A stretch of DNA of 59,927 nt from an uncultured Bacillaceae bacterium (lineage in GTDB: Bacteria; Bacillota; Bacilli; Bacillales; Alkalibacillaceae): assembly GCA_937983065.1 (NCBI GenBank), contig CALKAL010000053.1, positions 1 through 59,927 of the forward strand, written 5' to 3'. Shown here piece after piece: positions 52,601 through 59,927 of this stretch. The notes beneath the pieces are model-generated. The model saw only the letters and a list, made by a program, of their open reading frames with translations. It made no database searches and was not told the origin of the DNA. Each line of letters opens with the position of its first letter. The stretch's first letter is position 1. Both the position numbers and the translations under genes were made by a program.

Positions 52601-53269
52601 CTAAAAGAAACTATCTAATAATGAATGGGTGACTAAATGCCAACCGTCAACGACAACAAATAATAAAATTTTAAAAGGTAGTGAAATCATAACAGGTGGT
52701 AACATCATCATTCCCATTGACATTAGAACACTAGCAACCGCCATATCAATGACTAAAAAAGGGATAAAAATCATAAAACCCATTTGAAAGGCTGTCTTCA
52801 ATTCGCTTATAGCAAAGGCTGGTATGAGTGCACTAAGCGGTATATCCTCTACTGATGATGGACTTTCTGCACCTGAATAATCTAAAAATAATGCTAAATC
52901 CTTTTGACGTGTATGCTTGGACATAAATTCTTTAAAGGGAACACTCGCTCGTTCATAGGCTTCATCGAGTGTAATCTCTTCACTAAATAATGGATCCAAT
53001 GCTTCATCGTAAACTTGTCCAAACGTTGGTGCCATAATGAAAAACGTTAAAAATAATGCTAACCCGATAATGACTTGGTTCGGTGGCATTTGTTGTGTTG
53101 CTAGAGACGTTCTTACAAAGCCTAAAACGATGACAATTCTCGTAAAACTCGTAAGCAAAATTAATATACTTGGCGCAATTGCTAATACTGTTAATAATAG
53201 TAATAATTGAACTGCTGTTGATATCGTTTGTGGATCGTTATCAGCAAATAGATTTATAGCATCAGTCAT
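52601..53269 (-). CDS. fliP: Flagellar export gate protein FliP
   Basis: This protein forms the core ring of the export channel. It has about four membrane spans and the family signature SFTRIVIVLGFVRTSLATQQMPPNQV (split over about residues 45-70). The ATG at 53269 gives MTDAINLFADNDP, aligned with the start of B. subtilis FliP (222 residues here); an ATG four codons upstream (53281) is too close to its AAGG site but cannot be excluded. It overlaps the fliO end by eight bases. Confidence 0.95.
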   Translation of the reverse strand: MTDAINLFADNDPQTISTAVQLLLLLTVLAIAPSILILLTSFTRIVIVLGFVRTSLATQQMPPNQVIIGLALFLTFFIMAPTFGQVYDEALDPLFSEEITLDEAYERASVPFKEFMSKHTRQKDLALFLDYSGAESPSSVEDIPLSALIPAFAISELKTAFQMGFMIFIPFLVIDMAVASVLMSMGMMMLPPVMISLPFKILLFVVVDGWHLVTHSLLDSFF

Positions 53270-53939
53270 CTTTTCTTTCATCCTTATTATGATATCGATT
53301 CATAATCCGCTCACGCATACTTTTCATCGTTTCAAATTCCGTCTGGATATTATTTTTCGTCTCTTCTTGCTGATACGGATTTTTGTTTCGGTTTTGAAAG
53401 CTTTTTAAAATGTTTTGAAACGACGACGGATTTTCTTTCGCGTTTGTTTCGCTTTTTAATAATTCCTCTAACGTATTTGGATCATCTATTTTTGCAAGTA
53501 ATTGAACGTCATCTCCTACGCCAATTAAATAAAATTCGTCGCCTACTCGTACAATTTGAACGGATTTATTTGCACCAAGAGAAATACCGCCTAAATTTTC
53601 TAATGCACGTGTTTGCTGATAAAGACGAGATCTTTTTTGAATAAATTTTAATAAATAATAGATTAATAATAAGACGGCGGCTAAAGCAGCGAGCATCTTC
53701 AGAAAATCTATCAACAACGAGCGGTCGTTTTGAAAGGCGATATCTTCTTCCTCTTCATTCGTACCTTCATCAGCCTCATTCATCGGAACTTCTCTATCCG
53801 ATTCATCATTAATTTGATCTTCTGAATCACTGTTTAGTAAATCCGCAACACTTGCGAAATCACTCATTGTCGAAGCGTGTACCGTCATAGCTGGTAAACA
53901 AAATAAAATGACCAATAATGTTAATCGTTTTAGTTTCAT
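53262..53939 (-). CDS. fliO: Flagellar biosynthesis protein FliO (FliZ)
   Basis: This 225-residue protein starts with a signal-like hydrophobic segment (residues 6-22, ending near VHAS), then a very acidic outside stretch (about 25-70, dominated by Glu, Asp and Asn), one membrane span (about 72-95) and a cytoplasmic domain (LENLGGISLGANKSVQIVRVGDEFYLIG). FliO helps assemble the FliP ring. The order matches B. subtilis FliZ/FliO. The ribosome site (GGGTCGACGGAC) is unremarkable. Confidence 0.88.
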   Translation of the reverse strand: MKLKRLTLLVILFCLPAMTVHASTMSDFASVADLLNSDSEDQINDESDREVPMNEADEGTNEEEEDIAFQNDRSLLIDFLKMLAALAAVLLLIYYLLKFIQKRSRLYQQTRALENLGGISLGANKSVQIVRVGDEFYLIGVGDDVQLLAKIDDPNTLEELLKSETNAKENPSSFQNILKSFQNRNKNPYQQEETKNNIQTEFETMKSMRERIMNRYHNKDERKDD

Positions 53940-53964
53940 GTCCGTCGACCCTAACTTAAAAAAT

Positions 53965-54327
53965 TTAGCTTAACACTTTACTTATAGCTTCTAAAACTCT
54001 TTCAGCTTGAAAAGGTTTTACAATAAAATCTTTTGCCCCAGCTTGAATTGCATCAATGACCATTGCTTGTTGTCCCATCGCTGAGCACATAATCACTTTA
54101 GCATTCGGATCTTCTGCCATGATTTCTTTCAGTGCAGTTATTCCATCTTTTTCGGGCATTGTAATGTCTAAAGTTACGAGATCTGGGCGAAGCTCTGTAT
54201 ACTTTTCAACGGCTTCCACACCATCCTGTGCTTCACCAACAACTTCATAGTCATTCTTTTCTAAAATGTCTTTGATCATCATTCGCATGAAAGCTGCATC
54301 ATCTACAATTAAAATTTTTGAACCCAT
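53965..54327 (-). CDS. cheY: Chemotaxis response regulator CheY
   Basis: This 120-residue single receiver domain is phosphorylated by CheA and then binds the switch proteins FliM and FliY. Asp9/Asp10 coordinate metal, Asp54 (LVTLDITMP) is phosphorylated, and the conserved Thr/Ser and Lys (DFIVKPF) are in place. AGGAGGAATT precedes the ATG. It lies between fliY and fliO, as in B. subtilis. Confidence 0.96.
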   Translation of the reverse strand: MGSKILIVDDAAFMRMMIKDILEKNDYEVVGEAQDGVEAVEKYTELRPDLVTLDITMPEKDGITALKEIMAEDPNAKVIMCSAMGQQAMVIDAIQAGAKDFIVKPFQAERVLEAISKVLS

Positions 54328-54344
54328 GAGAAATTCCTCCTGCT

Positions 54345-55475
54345 TTATCTTAATTTATTAATTCTTTCTGATTGATTAATAATGTCGGTGACTCGAACTC
54401 CGAAGTTTTCATCGATTACGACAACTTCACCTTTTGCTATAGGTTGATTGTTAATTAAAATATCAACTGGTTCACCAGCCAATTTGTCTAATTCAACAAT
54501 TGAACCTGCGTTAAGCTCTAAAATTTCTTTGATTGATTTTCGTGTTCTGCCTAGCTCTACAGAAACGTTTAACGGAATATCCATTAATAAATCTAAATTT
54601 CTTTGTTCAGTTGAATCTAACTGTTTCGTTTCTTCAAACTGAGCAAACTGGGCCGTTTCAACATGGTCAATATTTTGTTTCTTTGGCATCTCATTCATTG
54701 GAGCTTCTCTGTATTCATTCTTAGCTGAACGACTTTCTTCTTGTTGGTACATCGGTTGTTCAGCCTCCCTCACTTCACTTTCACTTTTATTGCTAGATGT
54801 TAACAATTCGTTAACATAATTGTTCGCAAAATCCATCGTTAGTAATTGCATAATATTAGAATCAATTAAGTTACCAACCTTTAATTGGAAGGATACTTTC
54901 AATATAATGTCTTGTTTTGGAACATATTCAATTCCTTCTCCACTCATTACATCAAGAATAACAATTTGAGGTGGTGAAATATCAATCCGTTTATCAAAAA
55001 AGGTTGATAAGCTCGTCGCTGCAGATCCCATCATTTGATTCATCGCTTCTTGGATTGCACTTAATTGGATTTCACCTAAGTCCTCATTCGGATTTAATCC
55101 ATCACCACCGAGCATTAAGTCAGCAATAACCGCGGCGTCACGGTTTTTTATGACGAGAAGGTTTAATCCTTCTAAACCTTCCTTATATTCAACAAGAACC
55201 GCAACATGGGGTGCTGGAAACTCTTTTTCTAAATCATCCTTCGTAACAAGATTGACTCTCGGTGTCGTAATTTCTACTTTTTGATTCAACAAAGTTGATA
55301 AAGCTGTTGCAGAGCTACTAAATGAAATGTTCCCTAATTCACCAATTGCATCGACTTCCATCACTGATAAATAGTCTTCTAAAGCAGGGGAATTCGATTG
55401 AGCTTCATCCTTTAGATCCCTGTTGTTAAGTAATGCTTCAATTTCTTCCTGGGACAACATATCATCTTTATTCAT
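54345..55475 (-). CDS. fliY: Flagellar switch and CheY-P phosphatase FliY
   Basis: This 376-residue C-ring protein combines a CheY-P-binding N-terminal peptide (DDMLSQEEIEALL), a CheC-like phosphatase domain with two active motifs (AIGELGNISFSSSA near 50 and AIQEAMNQMMGSAA near 147), a variable Gln/Glu/Asn-rich linker (about 225-280) and a FliN/SpoA domain at the C-terminus. The ATG at 55475 has GGGGTG six bases upstream; the GTG three codons earlier overlaps that site. It overlaps fliM by eight bases. Confidence 0.95.
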   Translation of the reverse strand: MNKDDMLSQEEIEALLNNRDLKDEAQSNSPALEDYLSVMEVDAIGELGNISFSSSATALSTLLNQKVEITTPRVNLVTKDDLEKEFPAPHVAVLVEYKEGLEGLNLLVIKNRDAAVIADLMLGGDGLNPNEDLGEIQLSAIQEAMNQMMGSAATSLSTFFDKRIDISPPQIVILDVMSGEGIEYVPKQDIILKVSFQLKVGNLIDSNIMQLLTMDFANNYVNELLTSSNKSESEVREAEQPMYQQEESRSAKNEYREAPMNEMPKKQNIDHVETAQFAQFEETKQLDSTEQRNLDLLMDIPLNVSVELGRTRKSIKEILELNAGSIVELDKLAGEPVDILINNQPIAKGEVVVIDENFGVRVTDIINQSERINKLR

Positions 55476-56460
55476 CCACTTCACCCCTAATTTCTTCGAT
55501 AATTTGGACAGCTAGTTTTTTATTTTTTCTACCTGGCTGAACGTAAAATTTCGGTTCATTATTTGTATACATCGTCAATGGTTCATTAATTTTTTGATTC
55601 AATACGATGACGTCGTTATTTTCTAAATTTAAAAATTCTTGAATAGTAATTGTTGATTCGCCTAAAATCACCTTTGAATCGACTTCCACGCTTTTTATGT
55701 TTTTCGACATACGTTCGTAGTTTTCTGGTAGTAATTTTGTCGTTTGATTTTGCATCCAATAATGGACAGATAGTTTAGAAATAATTGGCTCTAAAACAAT
55801 ATGCGGGATACAAATGTTCATCATTCCCGATGTTTTTCCTATTTCGACATTAAGCGTAATAACAATAACCGTCTCATTCGGTGACACCATTTGAATAAAC
55901 TGAGGATTAACCTCAAACTCTTCTAAAATGGCTTCTATTTCTACCATTGAACTCCATGATTCTTCCAAGGCTTGCATGGAACGATCAAAAAACCGTGACA
56001 TAATCGTCGTTTCAATTTCGGTTAAGTTGTCAATTTTATTTACACCGCTACCTTGCCCACCTAAAACCCGATCTAAAACGGAATAAGCGATACTAGGACT
56101 TATTTCAACTAAAATTCTACCTTCAAGTGGTGCAACAGAGAAAACCGTTAATACGGTGCGGCTCGGTACTGAACGAATAAATTCTTCGTACGGAATTTGA
56201 TCAACTGAAGCGACATTTATTGACACATAAGATCTAAGCTGTGCCGAGAAATATGATGTTAATAAACGAGCAAAATTTTCATGGGTTCGAGTTAAACCTC
56301 GAATTTGGTCTTTGGAAAAACGTAATGCTCGTTTAAAATCATATACTTTTACTTTCTGTTCTTCATCTTCTTGCTTCAGTTCCGTCGCGTCCATTTCTCC
56401 ACTCGTTATCGCTGATAGTAGGGCGTCAATTTCACTTTGAGACAATATATCATCTGACAC
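55468..56460 (-). CDS. fliM: Flagellar motor switch protein FliM
   Basis: This 330-residue C-ring protein receives CheY-P through its N-terminal peptide (DDILSQSEIDALLSAI) and carries a CheC-like middle domain and a SpoA C-domain. VYDFKRALRFSKDQIRGLTR near residue 37 is the family hallmark. The GTG at 56460 has GGAGGTG six bases upstream and gives the normal MSDDILSQ start; an upstream GTG at 56469 overlaps the ribosome site. Confidence 0.95.
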   Translation of the reverse strand: MSDDILSQSEIDALLSAITSGEMDATELKQEDEEQKVKVYDFKRALRFSKDQIRGLTRTHENFARLLTSYFSAQLRSYVSINVASVDQIPYEEFIRSVPSRTVLTVFSVAPLEGRILVEISPSIAYSVLDRVLGGQGSGVNKIDNLTEIETTIMSRFFDRSMQALEESWSSMVEIEAILEEFEVNPQFIQMVSPNETVIVITLNVEIGKTSGMMNICIPHIVLEPIISKLSVHYWMQNQTTKLLPENYERMSKNIKSVEVDSKVILGESTITIQEFLNLENNDVIVLNQKINEPLTMYTNNEPKFYVQPGRKNKKLAVQIIEEIRGEVDE

Positions 56461-56490
56461 TTCAATCACCTCCGTTTATGGAGTGTTTAA

Positions 56491-56910
56491 TTATTGTAAA
56501 ACCTTCTCAATGATAAACACATCTGTTACTAATCCTTCGTCTAACAATTTATTAAGCTCTAGCTTAATTGAATCTTCAATTTGATCTAATCCAGTTCGAA
56601 AATCTTCTTCTTCAAGTAATGTTAATGTTTTAATAATGGCGTTATTGATTTGAAAATTTTCACCTAGTTGAAGTTGGTTAAATGCCTCTTTTCCATCAGT
56701 AACTATACGGAATTGAATTCTAACAAAATTGCCATCGGATAAATCTGTCGTAATTTCCCCAGTTTCAAAGGAATGCTTCACCATATCATCAATATTTCGC
56801 TCGGTTTCTGCATCCGAGTTATTTGTATAAAGAATGACAATGATTGCAATGATCGCAACTAACGTGAGACTGACTAAAATAGATAGCATCGTTTTTACTG
56901 GCTTACTCAT
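56491..56910 (-). CDS. fliL: Flagellar basal body protein FliL
   Basis: This 139-residue protein has one N-terminal membrane span (about 10-30) and a periplasm-side domain. It associates with the stator and MS ring to support torque. Two ATG codons stand in tandem at the swrD/fliL overlap; the second is given, but neither has a strong ribosome site, so expression is probably coupled to swrD. The family pattern (segments VRIQFRIVTDGKEA and TLTLLEEED) is present. Confidence 0.9.
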   Translation of the reverse strand: MSKPVKTMLSILVSLTLVAIIAIIVILYTNNSDAETERNIDDMVKHSFETGEITTDLSDGNFVRIQFRIVTDGKEAFNQLQLGENFQINNAIIKTLTLLEEEDFRTGLDQIEDSIKLELNKLLDEGLVTDVFIIEKVLQ

Positions 56911-57121
56911 CATCTACCACTACTTTCTTTACTAAATCAATCAAACCAATTTGTCGATAATAGTTGTTCACCTTATCAATAATGTCATCAACAGGCTCTA
57001 ATACGAAATATTTACTTCCATTACTTAGGGTTATCGTTGTATCTGGTAAGCTTTCAATTTTTTCAATATATAACGCATTAATGACTAATTCTTGTTTATT
57101 TAATCGAGTGACATGAATCAT
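56903..57121 (-). CDS. swrD: Swarming motility protein SwrD (FlbD family)
   Basis: This 72-residue protein of the FlbD/SwrD family begins MIHVTRLNKQELVINALYIE, the family signature. In B. subtilis SwrD raises motor torque and is needed for swarming. There is no Shine-Dalgarno sequence directly before the ATG. The nearest, GGGAGG, is about 30 bases away, on the far side of a hairpin that may mask it. It overlaps fliL by several bases. Confidence 0.92.
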   Translation of the reverse strand: MIHVTRLNKQELVINALYIEKIESLPDTTITLSNGSKYFVLEPVDDIIDKVNNYYRQIGLIDLVKKVVVDDE

Positions 57122-57125
57122 AATT

Positions 57126-57160
57126 GGGAAGGGGCTAAAAATAAGCCCCTATACCTCCCT
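57126..57160 (-). promoter_or_regulatory. Hairpin that may mask the swrD ribosome site
   Basis: On the minus strand GGGGCT and AGCCCC pair around a seven-base loop, and the flanking GGGAGG and TTCCC can extend the stem across a small bulge. The GGGAGG is the only Shine-Dalgarno candidate for swrD, and the ATG lies five bases beyond the hairpin. The stem is not followed by a T run, so it is not a normal terminator for flgE. Confidence 0.5.
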
Positions 57161-57161
57161 T

Positions 57162-58070
57162 TTATCGTTTTAAGTTAACTAATTCTTGTAAAATTTCATC
57201 AGATGTCGTAATAACCCGTGTATTCGCCTGGAACCCCCGTTGTGACACGATCATTTCAGTAAATTCTTCAGCTAAATCAACGTTTGACATTTCTAGTGCA
57301 CCAGCATATAAACCACCAACACCATTTTGACCAGGTTGGTAAATGTCATTAATATCGTTAAACACTCCTCCAGCTTCTGTAACGACACCTGCGTTATTCG
57401 TTAATTTGAACATGTTGTTACCGACTTTTTCTAACCCTTCTGGATTTGAGAATTTAGCTAAATGAATATAGCCTGCTGTATACGATTGACCGTCTAACAC
57501 ATAGTTAACGGATCCATCTCCACCGACACTAAAGCTTTCTGCGTTTTCTGGGATCAATATTCTCCCAGCGACATCAAATTCATCGTCTCCATTATGATCA
57601 ATAGCACCTACTAAATACTGGCCACTTGCAGTTACGATATAGCCATCATCATCTAAATAAAAATTACCTGCACGAGTAAAGCTAACATCATCTGTTTCAA
57701 GATTTATAAAATCAATATTTCCAGCAGTTGCAATTTTTTGTGCAACAACAAACATCCCGTCTCCCTCAATTGCAATATCTAATGGTCGGTTTGTCGTTTG
57801 ACGGTTACCTTGAGTATGAATTGTATCAATAGTACTAGCTGCTACACCTAAACCAACTTGCATCGGATTTCGTCCTCCTAAAATGGGTCCATCCGCTCCT
57901 TGAATAGGCCCTGTAGCACCTTGCATCGTTTGACTCATTAAATCTGAAAATGTGAATCGTCCTTTTTTAAATCCGAACGTATTCACGTTTGCAATATTGT
58001 TTGAAACGACATCAAGCTTTGTTTGAAAACCTCTCATTCCTGAAATTCCTGTATACATTGAACGTAACAT
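57162..58070 (-). CDS. flgE: Flagellar hook protein FlgE (formerly FlgG-like)
   Basis: This 302-residue protein has the rod/hook family N-terminus (MLRSMYTGISGMRGFQTKLD, then VVSNNIANVNTFGFK) and C-terminus (SNVDLAEEFTEMIVSQRGFQ), with the variable surface domain between. It is the hook subunit of the short Bacillus type. The ATG at 58070 has GAGGAGAATT upstream; six extra in-frame codons are unlikely. It lies between the TIGR02530 gene and swrD. Confidence 0.92.
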   Translation of the reverse strand: MLRSMYTGISGMRGFQTKLDVVSNNIANVNTFGFKKGRFTFSDLMSQTMQGATGPIQGADGPILGGRNPMQVGLGVAASTIDTIHTQGNRQTTNRPLDIAIEGDGMFVVAQKIATAGNIDFINLETDDVSFTRAGNFYLDDDGYIVTASGQYLVGAIDHNGDDEFDVAGRILIPENAESFSVGGDGSVNYVLDGQSYTAGYIHLAKFSNPEGLEKVGNNMFKLTNNAGVVTEAGGVFNDINDIYQPGQNGVGGLYAGALEMSNVDLAEEFTEMIVSQRGFQANTRVITTSDEILQELVNLKR

Positions 58071-58144
58071 AATAATTCTCCTCTCCAATTCATTATTAAA
58101 CTGCTTCTGTCGGTCCGCAGTTTTATAGCCTCCATACGGTCCAG

Positions 58145-58522
58145 CTATTCATCTTTTAAAATAATCGTTCCATTAATGTTTGTAATAACTTGTTCTTCGC
58201 CACGTGCCATTGCCGTAACAATCGTATTGTTTTTCGTACTTGCTACTAATATGGCATCTTTTAACACGATGGCCGAATCTGTAATCCCTTTATTTTTCGC
58301 TTCAATCATTTTTTCTTGAATATTCGTCCACTCGGTTTCATTAATGTGAATGTTTCTTTCATCCAATCGTTTTTGCGCATGCTTACTAATTTTTAATGGT
58401 TGCTCGGTTTGCGCCTCTTTTAAAAAGGATTGAAATGACTTATCTTTAACTGGCTGTTTTTCAACTGTCTTCGGTTGTAATGGTAAAGGTTGATGTTGAA
58501 GTGGATTAATCCGATGATTCAT
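58145..58522 (-). CDS. TIGR02530-type flagellar operon protein
   Basis: This 125-residue protein has a Gln/Pro/Lys-rich N-terminal third (residues 1-45) and a compact C-terminal domain (KISKHAQKRLDERNIHINE to the end) recognisable as the TIGR02530 'flagellar operon protein' family. It has no signal peptide or membrane span. GAGGTG lies seven bases before the ATG at 58522, which overlaps the end of flgD. Position next to flgD and flgE suggests a part in hook assembly or its regulation; the mechanism is unknown. Confidence 0.85.
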   Translation of the reverse strand: MNHRINPLQHQPLPLQPKTVEKQPVKDKSFQSFLKEAQTEQPLKISKHAQKRLDERNIHINETEWTNIQEKMIEAKNKGITDSAIVLKDAILVASTKNNTIVTAMARGEEQVITNINGTIILKDE

Positions 58523-58973
58523 CTTCATTCACCTCATCTTCAGCGGCAACCATTTCATCGACTTGAAATACTTGTTCAGAATAGATCTCTTCACCATTAT
58601 CGAGCCTTAGTACAATTCCATGATCTGTTCTTATAACCGATTGAACTTTCCCTTGAACTTCACCGATAAATTCATTACCGTCATAATTGAAATAAGTGAC
58701 GCTTTTACCGATTAAACTTGAATAGTGTAGAAAACTATTTAAGCTTGATTGTTCAACTAAACTTTCAAATTGACTCGACATATTCATCATTTGCTCAAGT
58801 TGAGTAAATGACGTCATTTGGGCGATAAAATCTTTATCCTCTAACGGGCTTAATGGATCCTGGTTTTGTAATTGAGCCATTAATATTTTTAAGAACCCAT
58901 CTTTGTCAATCGTAGAGCTACCTTCTCTTAATTGATTTTGATTTGATAAATATAACGATTCATCAATTCTCAT
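58506..58973 (-). CDS. flgD: Hook cap/assembly protein FlgD
   Basis: This 155-residue protein is the hook-capping scaffold needed for FlgE polymerisation. The N-terminal DKDGFLKILMAQLQNQDPLSP and FIAQMTSFTQLEQM are the family signature; the C-terminal beta domain is short, as in other Bacilli. GAGGAGGTG lies nine bases before the ATG. Its end overlaps the TIGR02530 gene. Confidence 0.94.
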   Translation of the reverse strand: MRIDESLYLSNQNQLREGSSTIDKDGFLKILMAQLQNQDPLSPLEDKDFIAQMTSFTQLEQMMNMSSQFESLVEQSSLNSFLHYSSLIGKSVTYFNYDGNEFIGEVQGKVQSVIRTDHGIVLRLDNGEEIYSEQVFQVDEMVAAEDEVNEDESSD

Positions 58974-58979
58974 GCCATA

Positions 58980-59927
58980 TTACACCTCCTCATGGAAAAG
59001 ATAATCTTGAAAGGTCATCGAGTTTTCATTATCTTTATTTTCCTTCTGTTTTTTAGGCTGGTCTTCTTGTTTTGATTGCTCGTCCTCTTTCGGTTCATCA
59101 AAGTAGTTGCTTAGTTGTTGTTGAAATTGATCGATATTTTGCCTTTCAATAACGACTTGTCCCGGTGAAAATAAATGTCTAAGCTGATGAAGATTCGCTT
59201 CTAACATTTCCTTCGCCGCTTTTGTTGTCACAATCATTCTTACTGTCAATTGGTTGTCTTCTTGGACGAATCTCAACATCATCTCACCTAAATGTGCGGG
59301 TTTAAGCTGGATTGTGAGTTGATTTGAACCACCGACTTTTCCGAAACGACTCGTCTGTATTATTTGTTGAAGCTGTTCGATAATCTTTTGTTGACTAGAG
59401 CTTGTACTGTTAACAGATTGATTGACGAAAATCGTATATTGCTCAACAGGTGTCATCGTGCTGCCAAAATGAATCGTCGGGTGTAATTGATAGTTTTGTA
59501 AAGATAGTTGATTCACTGGCTTCGAATTGTCACTTCTCAATTGAAATGTATCGTTCATAACCCTTTGGACCACTTGTTGTAAATTCGTTGACGTGTACGT
59601 TTCATTACGTGATAGCTTTAAGTGATTTTCGAGCTTATTTAAAAATTGAATCAGCTTCGATGTTTCAGCTTCGTTTAAAACTTGTCTTAGCTGCTGAATA
59701 TTCTCTAACAACTGCTGATTATTTGTTGATGTCATCGAATGAGTCGTTTGAGGGTCTCCTGTTAAATAAAAGGATAATAGTTTTGTTAGAACGTGAGCTT
59801 GTCGGTTTAGAAATGATGCATCAACTTGATTTTTAAGTGGTGCATCAACACGCCCTAAATCATTCGATTGCCGCAGCTCAACAAACTGATTTATTTGCTC
59901 TAACAGAAGGACAATCGTTTGTTCAAT
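58980..59927 (-). CDS. fliK: Flagellar hook-length control protein FliK, 5' end outside window
   Basis: The reading frame is open from the right edge of the window, with no stop in the 64 codons above the first internal ATG at 59735, so the gene is only partly present (315 residues visible). The visible N-terminal part is Gln/Asn/Thr-rich and of low complexity, as usual for FliK. The C-terminal Flg_hook domain (NQLTIQLKPAHLGEMMLRF, then VRMIVTTKAAKEML) interacts with FlhB. The tail is charged (Glu, Lys, Gln, Asp). It precedes flgD by a few bases. Confidence 0.9.
   Translation of the reverse strand: MEQTIVLLLEQINQFVELRQSNDLGRVDAPLKNQVDASFLNRQAHVLTKLLSFYLTGDPQTTHSMTSTNNQQLLENIQQLRQVLNEAETSKLIQFLNKLENHLKLSRNETYTSTNLQQVVQRVMNDTFQLRSDNSKPVNQLSLQNYQLHPTIHFGSTMTPVEQYTIFVNQSVNSTSSSQQKIIEQLQQIIQTSRFGKVGGSNQLTIQLKPAHLGEMMLRFVQEDNQLTVRMIVTTKAAKEMLEANLHQLRHLFSPGQVVIERQNIDQFQQQLSNYFDEPKEDEQSKQEDQPKKQKENKDNENSMTFQDYLFHEEV

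Overview
The window is a stretch of Bacillaceae chromosome: low GC, strong GGAGG-type ribosome binding sites, spore-former genes (dpaA/dpaB, ymxH, spoIIIE/ftsK) and a Bacillus-type fla/che operon. Acidic linkers and tails on several proteins (NupN, RpsB, FliO) hint at a salt-tolerant relative such as the Oceanobacillus/Virgibacillus/Amphibacillus group, but that placement is inference. All 61 genes I can support lie on the minus strand, so transcription runs from high to low coordinates. No intergenic stretch reaches 300 bases. I see no tRNA, rRNA, CRISPR array, transposase or prophage gene.

Layout in the direction of transcription. (1) 59927-38491: the downstream part of the fla/che operon, from fliK (its 5' end lies outside the window) through flgD, a TIGR02530-type gene, flgE, swrD, fliL, fliM, fliY, cheY, fliO-P-Q-R, flhB, flhA, flhF, flhG, cheB, cheA, cheW, cheC, cheD and sigD, then fapA (DUF342), a small unrecognised gene and swrB. 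It encodes hook assembly, the C-ring switch, the export gate, chemotaxis signalling and the motility sigma factor. (2) 38342-35043: rpsB, tsf, pyrH, frr (translation factors and UMP kinase). (3) 34936-24866: uppS, cdsA, dxr, rasP, proS, polC (isoprenoid and lipid precursors, intramembrane protease, tRNA charging, replication). (4) 24698-17645: rimP, nusA, ylxR, ylxQ, infB, ylxP, rbfA, truB, ribF (ribosome maturation, transcription elongation, translation initiation, flavins). (5) 17516-13431: rpsO, pnp, mlpA, ymxH. (6) 13335-8640: dpaA, dpaB, asd, dapG, dapA, linking the diaminopimelate/lysine pathway to dipicolinate for spores. (7) 8537-5256: tepA, ylzJ, ftsK/spoIIIE. (8) 5138-199: a nucleoside ABC importer, nupN-O-P-Q.

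This is mostly conserved core genome and I found no convincing new multi-gene system. The points most worth following are non-coding: a nusA-operon promoter placed upstream of the polC terminator, so the leader contains terminator hairpins; a MITE-like element between tsf and pyrH; a 19-bp inverted repeat between rbfA and truB; a hairpin that may mask the swrD ribosome binding site; no visible terminator between the fla/che operon and rpsB; and a GC-rich structured repeat at the left edge. The best protein-level lead is the small unrecognised gene between fapA and swrB.

Many starts given here are shorter than the longest open frame. They were moved to the codon with a correctly spaced Shine-Dalgarno sequence and the family's usual N-terminus. 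Four genes (nusA, dapA, cheB, rasP) appear to start with TTG and fliM with GTG.
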